Below are positions 34,929 to 39,838 of a stretch of 39,838 nucleotides of DNA, piece after piece. Each line of letters opens with the position of its first letter. Within the stretch, counting starts at the first letter, position 1. The stretch covers positions 1 through 39,838 of the forward strand of contig JAYMTF010000323.1 of NCBI GenBank assembly GCA_036897485.1, in the 5' to 3' direction. Both the position numbers and the translations under genes were made by a program. Under the pieces are notes generated by a model. It saw only the letters and a program-made list of their open reading frames with translations, was not told the DNA's origin and did no database searches. Source of the DNA: Pelargonium nanum (Eukaryota; Streptophyta; Magnoliopsida; Geraniales; Geraniaceae).

Positions 34929-36867
34929 ATGATGGAGATGACGTCACGGAGGGGCGGCAGGGGGGCGGGGGCGGGGACTGTGCTGCTGCTCTTCTGCGGG
35001 AGCCTCACCTCCGCAGCTGCAACCGTCTCTTCGCTTCCTTCAGCCGCCTGTCCCGTCGAATCCGCTGCTGATTTGATCTTAGGGTTTCGAGATTCCAACT
35101 GTTCGGTTGGTGGTGACGCTGAATCTCACGAATTCGTCGGTGTTATCGAGGTAGGTATCTATGTCACAAAATGAACAATCAGGCTTATATAGATTCCAAT
35201 TGTTTATTTTGTTTTTGGTTGGAGGTAATTAGGCTTATGTTGCGGCCAATTGTTTTCTTGTGGCTGATGGTAAAGCTGTAATTCATATTCTAGGCTGGCT
35301 TGCTTGCTTGATTGAAATATAGTATATTTTAACATTTGCACTTGAAATTTTACACTGCAATTGCATTACTTCGGGAGGAAGGTTTTGCCATGGAAGCAAG
35401 CATGAATTTGAGGAAAATGTATGCTTCTTTGTTTTATAGGGAGATGAGTATTCATTGCAAAGGGCACTGAATTTGGTTCACAAGAATAGTCATGAGTATG
35501 TTGCCGTGCTGTTCTATGCATCCTGGTGTCCTTTCTCTCGCACTTTTAGACATAGCTTTTCCATCTTGTCTTCGTTGTACCCTTCCATTCCCCATTTTGC
35601 CATTGAAGAATCAGCCATCAGGCCAAGGTATGCGGAAGAATGTATGTCTTTTTGCTGTGGTGATGACTTTCGATTATTGTAGTAACATGGTGTGTTTTGA
35701 TTGTTTCAGCATACTGTCAAAATATGGCGTTCATGGGTTCCCAACTCTTTTCCTTTTGAATTCTACTATGCGCATTCGTTATCATGGCTCCCGGACTATT
35801 GGATCTTTTGTTGCTTTCTACAGTGATGTTACCGGTAAGCCTTCTTTTAAGGGCTGTGTTGTGAATATGAGTGCTCTTCTTGCCTCTCTGTGACACTGCT
35901 TGCTCTTTATCACTTAAAAAGATACTTATTCTCTTGATTTGCTAGTTTCTTTTTGGAGTGGGAATTTATTTGGTTTTCCAAATGATAGATTGCCTCATTT
36001 CTCCTTTAGCTTGGTATGGAATGTAAGATATCAATGCTTGGCTTGTATTTTGAAAAAGTACAAATTATAGTCCTGCGATTTTTCACTTAGTTTAGGTGTA
36101 ATTGGATTGGCATTAGTGTAGGTGAATTGTCCATGTTGAAAGTGTAGTAAAAAGCTGCAAAGTGGATGGGGGTGTGATTTGTAAATTTCCCAAGTCTTAA
36201 GATTGTTGTTTGTCATTTTTTGTGCTTCTTCCTTCTGGAAAATGATGCTGACAGATAATTCAAATGTCTCTCCTGACACCCTTTTCATTATCTTCTTTGC
36301 CATACTCTAACCATTTGCTCTATGTATGTCTAACGTAGGACGTTGAGTTCATGTATTTATTTAGTATTATTATGTTTAAAATGATACCAGTAACTGGATA
36401 TCTATTGACACTGTATTGGTATAGGCATCACAACTGAATTGCTGGGAAAAACATCCATGGACAAAATTGGACATCTATCCAGTCATGAAAAGCATGATAA
36501 CATTGACCAGGAAAACTGCCCATTCTCGTGGGCAAGATCTCCAGAGAATATGCTTCGGCAAGAAACTTATTTGGCTTTGGCCACAATGTTTGTGCTGTTG
36601 AGATTGGTATACTTGTTGTATCCAACTCTGGTTTTATGCATTCAGTATAATTGGAGAAGGCACATCCAAAATGTGAGGTTGGGGAGTTTATCAGAGCATC
36701 TTCTGGCCTATATGAACCGAGCAGTCCAGCTAATTAATTGTTTGAAGGAGCCTTGCAAGAGAAACAATTTGCAGGAAGGGGCAATGAGTGCCAGGGCATG
36801 GGCGTCCAAGTCCCTCGCCACTGTTTCAATTGGGGATGCAAGCACCAGCAAGGGCGAATCCCACTAA
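34929..36867 (+). CDS. APRL4: 5'-adenylylsulfate reductase-like (APRL4/6) thioredoxin-fold membrane protein
   Basis: Four exons: 34929-35150, 35440-35627, 35710-35834 and 36425-36867, totalling 978 bp (325 aa; family ~300). A hydrophobic segment at ~17-33 after a basic Arg/Gly stretch looks like a signal peptide. The thioredoxin-like domain covers ~75-178: [13 protein letters not shown] with the single active-site Cys104 (CPFS, not CxxC), and the cis-proline loop [10 protein letters not shown] (Pro148). A membrane segment lies at ~229-252 ([18 protein letters not shown]), followed by a basic tail. APR-like proteins share the C-terminal domain of APS reductase but lack the reductase domain; they are thought to be PDI-like thiol proteins of the secretory pathway. 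The exact paralogue (4 or 6) is not settled. Two in-frame ATGs start the ORF. It is tail-to-tail with NSE3 with ~1.15 kb between stop codons. Confidence 0.94.
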
Positions 36868-38019
36868 CCTTTTCTCTACGATGGAAACAGATTTTGGATT
36901 TTTATTTTTTCGTTAACTTCCCCTTAAAGGTGTTCTGGTCGGGGTTTGATGTTCCTATGTAATGAAGGTGAAAGGGATAATATTCTTATGTAGTAGAGGA
37001 TTTCTTGTTTGTCTATATGATTCAGATTACAATTTATTTACTGTGGAGTGAACACGCAAAAATTTGGTCTCCTGTTAGGTTGTTAAACTCAGTTAGTAGA
37101 TTCGTGTCAATGTGTTGCATTTGTGTTGTACAAGTCTTTCACTTTCACCTTAAGAAACTTGTGTGGATTAATTTGTTGACCACTCCAATATTCTTTTGTG
37201 CAAATGGATTGCATGTGCTTGTTAAATAGATACAGTTGTCTACCTCACTAATTATCTTGGAAGTGCAACTTTAATACTTCCTCCGTTTGTATATTTCGTC
37301 TTCTATCTCTGCTTGCGTTTAAATGAATTCATATATAGTGTACGAACGCTTAATATTTCATGCATAACTAATTCCATACAAAAGAAAAATGATCCTTCGC
37401 CGGACCGACAATAGATATCTGTTTTCTATTTTATCTTGGTAGTGTTTGATCAGAGTCAAGAATGAAAATGTTGTTTGGATCAAGACTTTAACAATGAAAA
37501 TGTTTTTGGAATATGAATTCCTTTCTCCTCCCCGTTCCCATTATTCCAAAGAAATTTTTTAAATTCAAATGTTATCTTTATTCTTTACCGAGTACACTTT
37601 TGCTTTAAAACCATGAACACAGGAAATCATTAGGCTTCTAAAACTCTACACAATCTCTAACTAAACCATAAGCAGAGGTATTATCTACTCTAGTCACAAT
37701 TTTGTTGAATATAAGAGCATGCAAAATTGTAGATGAAACTCATCACATGTTTGCGGTTCAAAAGGCTCATTGGGGCTGTGGATATATACAATGAAGCTAT
37801 CTCAATTCTCTTCCAACCCAATACAAAATATTAGTTCCAACAAGTTTGACCCAACAGGATAAGCCATGGCAGCTGTTCTTTATCCATGATGGTTAGTATG
37901 TACATCAAATTGGGGTAAACGACGAAGATAAACAGAAAACCCGTAATGCCATTACAAAGCTTATAACAAACCAAAATGTCCAATTCTACCCCGTCAGGAT
38001 ATTTGTAGTAAACAATGCA
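36868..38019. other. Intergenic region between convergent APRL and NSE3
   Basis: The region contains the 3' ends of both genes: APRL's on the left up to perhaps 37230, NSE3's on the right from perhaps 37750. The middle is AT-rich with no recognised gene or repeat. ORFs here have no coding character. Confidence 0.5.
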
Positions 38020-39441
38020 CTATTCAACATCCTCAGCAGCAACATCTTTATTCACAATCTGCCAACACAAAACAATTCAGAAGGTGAAATTGGAAAAAAA
38101 CCAGCATAATTAAGCAAAATTCATTGACTGATAAAATCATACATGACTTATGCAGTAAATTTTAATTGAGAACCATAACATAAAAAAAGAGATGGATATG
38201 TAAGAATTATACTACATATCTATATTGCCTGGCCACTGTCAATGTACATGCTGCAACAAAAGGACCTCTACCACAATACTTAACAGAATTCTTCTAGTGT
38301 TGATAAATTTTAACACTTGAATATAACAGAACTTGAAACCTCCTCCACTCCATCCGATACTGCCTTGTCCTCCAGCAACCAATTCATTTGATTGCATTAT
38401 GTTAAAGCATATACATGTATATCACAAGTTATCCTAAATAACATATATTTTTTAAAAGAACAAAATGCCAATATTACAAACTTGAAACGTAATCTCTGTA
38501 TAAACATAAACATGCAGCACTGAAAATCAATATAACTATCAGTATAACATTAACCCCTTAATCTTTGAACAATACCTGAGGTATGTACTCCTTAATTCTA
38601 TCAAGGACTGGTCCATCTAAAGCTCTTTCGGCTAGCTCATAAAACACTGTATTCCCTTCAGGCCCATGAACTTTGTCCTTCTGCAAATATCTGAAGAACA
38701 ATATGAAACTAGTCATTTATACCCTGCTTTCATGAAGAGAAAGTCATTGCCTCGACAAGATGCACTTTAAGTAGACAATCCACCAAAATAGGATAATCCA
38801 AACCTTTGTTGGACTAGCAACTCAAGAGCCTGCTTAACATTTCCAATTTCTGGATGGCTTTCATCACTTTCATTCAATCCCATCCGCCTCATATGATGCC
38901 AAAGGTTTTCTATAGTGCATTCACCACAACCAAAAAGGTTTTATTCCGTTAGAAAATGAAATAAGACATAAAAACATAATAATAAACAAATTAGACAAAC
39001 AAAACAGATAAAGATGCATCTACTGTCAATGAAGTTGCATAATAATAAACAAATTAGACAAACAAAACAAATAAAGATGCATCTACTGTCATTGAAGTTT
39101 TCTGATAATCATATGTTATAAAAATAACCAAAGAAGTGATTCCACCATCTGATCCAGTTCATTTAGGTAGACAAGGACACTGGATTACATATAGTGAAAG
39201 TCTACTAAGTATTATAAGATGCACACACATGTTTGCCTGTTTGTGTAGTAGACTCGGTTTTCAGAAATATATCAGATGAAAAACATACCTTCTGGGATTT
39301 TTCCTCCAGCAAGATGAATAATACTAATGATGGCAAAGGAAAAACCAGTCAGAGGTGCTGTGCTTACATCTTCAACATATTTCCTATAGATATCAGGAGG
39401 TAATTGACTTGTGATGACATAGGATTTTGCATCTGCAACAC
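38020..39441 (-). CDS. NSE3: NSE3/MAGE-homology subunit of the SMC5/6 complex (3' part)
   Basis: Four 3' exons on the minus strand: 39441-39289, 38909-38804, 38690-38576 and 38058-38020, coding for the last ~137 residues; junction phases agree. The upstream exons lie beyond the right edge. Protein text: VADAKSYVITSQLPPDIYRK, YVEDVSTAPLTGFSFAIIS, IIHLAGGKIPEENLWHHMRR, MGLNESDESHPEIGNVKQAL, ELLVQQRYLQKDKVHGPEG, FYELAERALDGPV and a final DVAAEDVE. This is the second winged-helix half of the MAGE homology domain. In plants the single MAGE gene encodes NSE3, which pairs with NSE1 and NSE4 in the SMC5/6 complex that handles double-strand-break repair and is essential for seed development. No break was seen in the visible part. 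Confidence 0.93.
38975..39100. repeat. Two-copy 63-bp tandem duplication in an NSE3 intron
   Basis: Units at 38975-39037 and 39038-39100 begin cataataataaacaaattag and contain gataaagatgcatctactg (one A/G change between the copies). They are almost identical, so the duplication is recent. Confidence 0.9.
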
Positions 39442-39838
39442 CTGTAACAACATTTTAGAACTAAAAGTTAGAGAGAACCTAAAAGCTGGCAAGTGAAAGA
39501 GATGTGTTGGCTCTGACTGCATGCTTCCTTGTTGAAATGGTGGGGAAAAAAACATGATAATCAATATGAATAGTAATGGAACAATTTATGGCCACAATTA
39601 AATTAATAAGTTAATTGACTAAATTTATCTACGAGCAATCTAATTCAAGCAGGTTCCATGAAAATAACAGTCCAAGGTGGAATGACAATTTTTCAGCCAG
39701 AGTCTGCAAAGGAAGTGAACAATATTTTTATTTTATTTTATTTTATTTTATTTTTGATACAGAAAGGTGCCGAAATAGTGTTCAGGAAAGAGACAATGCC
39801 TCTTAACCCTAGCCTAGGGCTTTTGGCACCTTACTGCA
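39442..39838 (-). other. NSE3 intron sequence to the right edge
   Basis: The acceptor ttgttacag of the exon at 39441 is clear, but I cannot recognise the preceding exon in this stretch, so it is probably intronic. It carries a (TTTTA)n microsatellite at about 39726-39757. The distal 80 bp, on the minus strand, reads ggtgccaaaagccctag ... ttcggcacc, a repeat-like text of unknown family. Confidence 0.5.

Noticed and set aside
34793-35098. Minus-strand 101-aa ORF and a 107-aa plus-strand ORF reading from 34851
   Set aside because: The minus ORF is the antisense shadow of APRL exon 1. The plus ORF is APRL exon 1 read from a TTG; the real start is the ATG at 34929.
1-39838. CRISPR array, bacterial operon or phage-like system
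   Set aside because: No regularly spaced repeats with unique spacers and no prokaryotic gene organisation; all genes are spliced plant genes.

Overview
The window looks like nuclear DNA of a eudicot plant. It is AT-rich and its genes are intron-rich with GT-AG junctions. It carries a tRNA-Tyr gene split by an intron, an Au-type SINE, a TRIM element, plant-style foldback elements and five plant protein genes that I could assemble exon by exon. I cannot name the species from the sequence. Family assignments rest on remembered protein motifs and Arabidopsis relatives, not on a database search.

Layout from left to right. (1) 976-2881, minus strand: an eight-exon DWARF27-like carotenoid isomerase gene (D27L1 type, 277 aa). 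(2) About 2.9-12.8 kb: a long gene-poor stretch of AT-rich DNA and decayed repeat fragments, with one CpG-rich patch near 11.2-11.5 kb that resembles an untranslated first exon. (3) 12.8-18.6 kb, plus strand: the QUASIMODO2/TSD2 pectin methyltransferase gene (694 aa), with a 5'-UTR intron, a four-codon upstream ORF and an Au SINE in one intron. A TRIM (miniature LTR element) lies just downstream, followed by an isolated intron-containing tRNA-Tyr(GUA). (4) 22156-29646, plus strand: a large MBD8-type gene (1338 aa). It encodes an AT-hook, an MBD, two C2H2 zinc fingers, a long Ser/Asn-rich region and a C-terminal CxxC pair. Its 3.1-kb first intron cuts the MBD and is filled by a decayed RTE LINE and a nearly full-length foldback MITE. 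(5) 29.6-34.9 kb: a repeat-rich spacer with two related tRNA-derived SINEs, a 1.15-kb foldback element, an LTR-like fossil and an RNase H remnant. (6) 34929-36867, plus strand: an APR-like thioredoxin-fold membrane protein (APRL4/6 type, 325 aa). It is convergent with the 3' part of an NSE3/MAGE gene of the SMC5/6 complex (minus strand, 38020-39441), which runs off the right edge.

The genes do not form one pathway: they are ordinary single plant genes for carotenoid/strigolactone-related chemistry, Golgi pectin methylation, chromatin reading, secretory redox folding and DNA repair. The most interesting signals are structural. A D27L1 intron is built from two copies of a unit that carries its own 5' splice site. 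The MBD8 gene has a methylatable transposon-filled intron inside its DNA-binding domain. The APRL-NSE3 convergent pair appears to match neighbouring Arabidopsis loci. I found no CRISPR, operon-like or clearly novel defence system.
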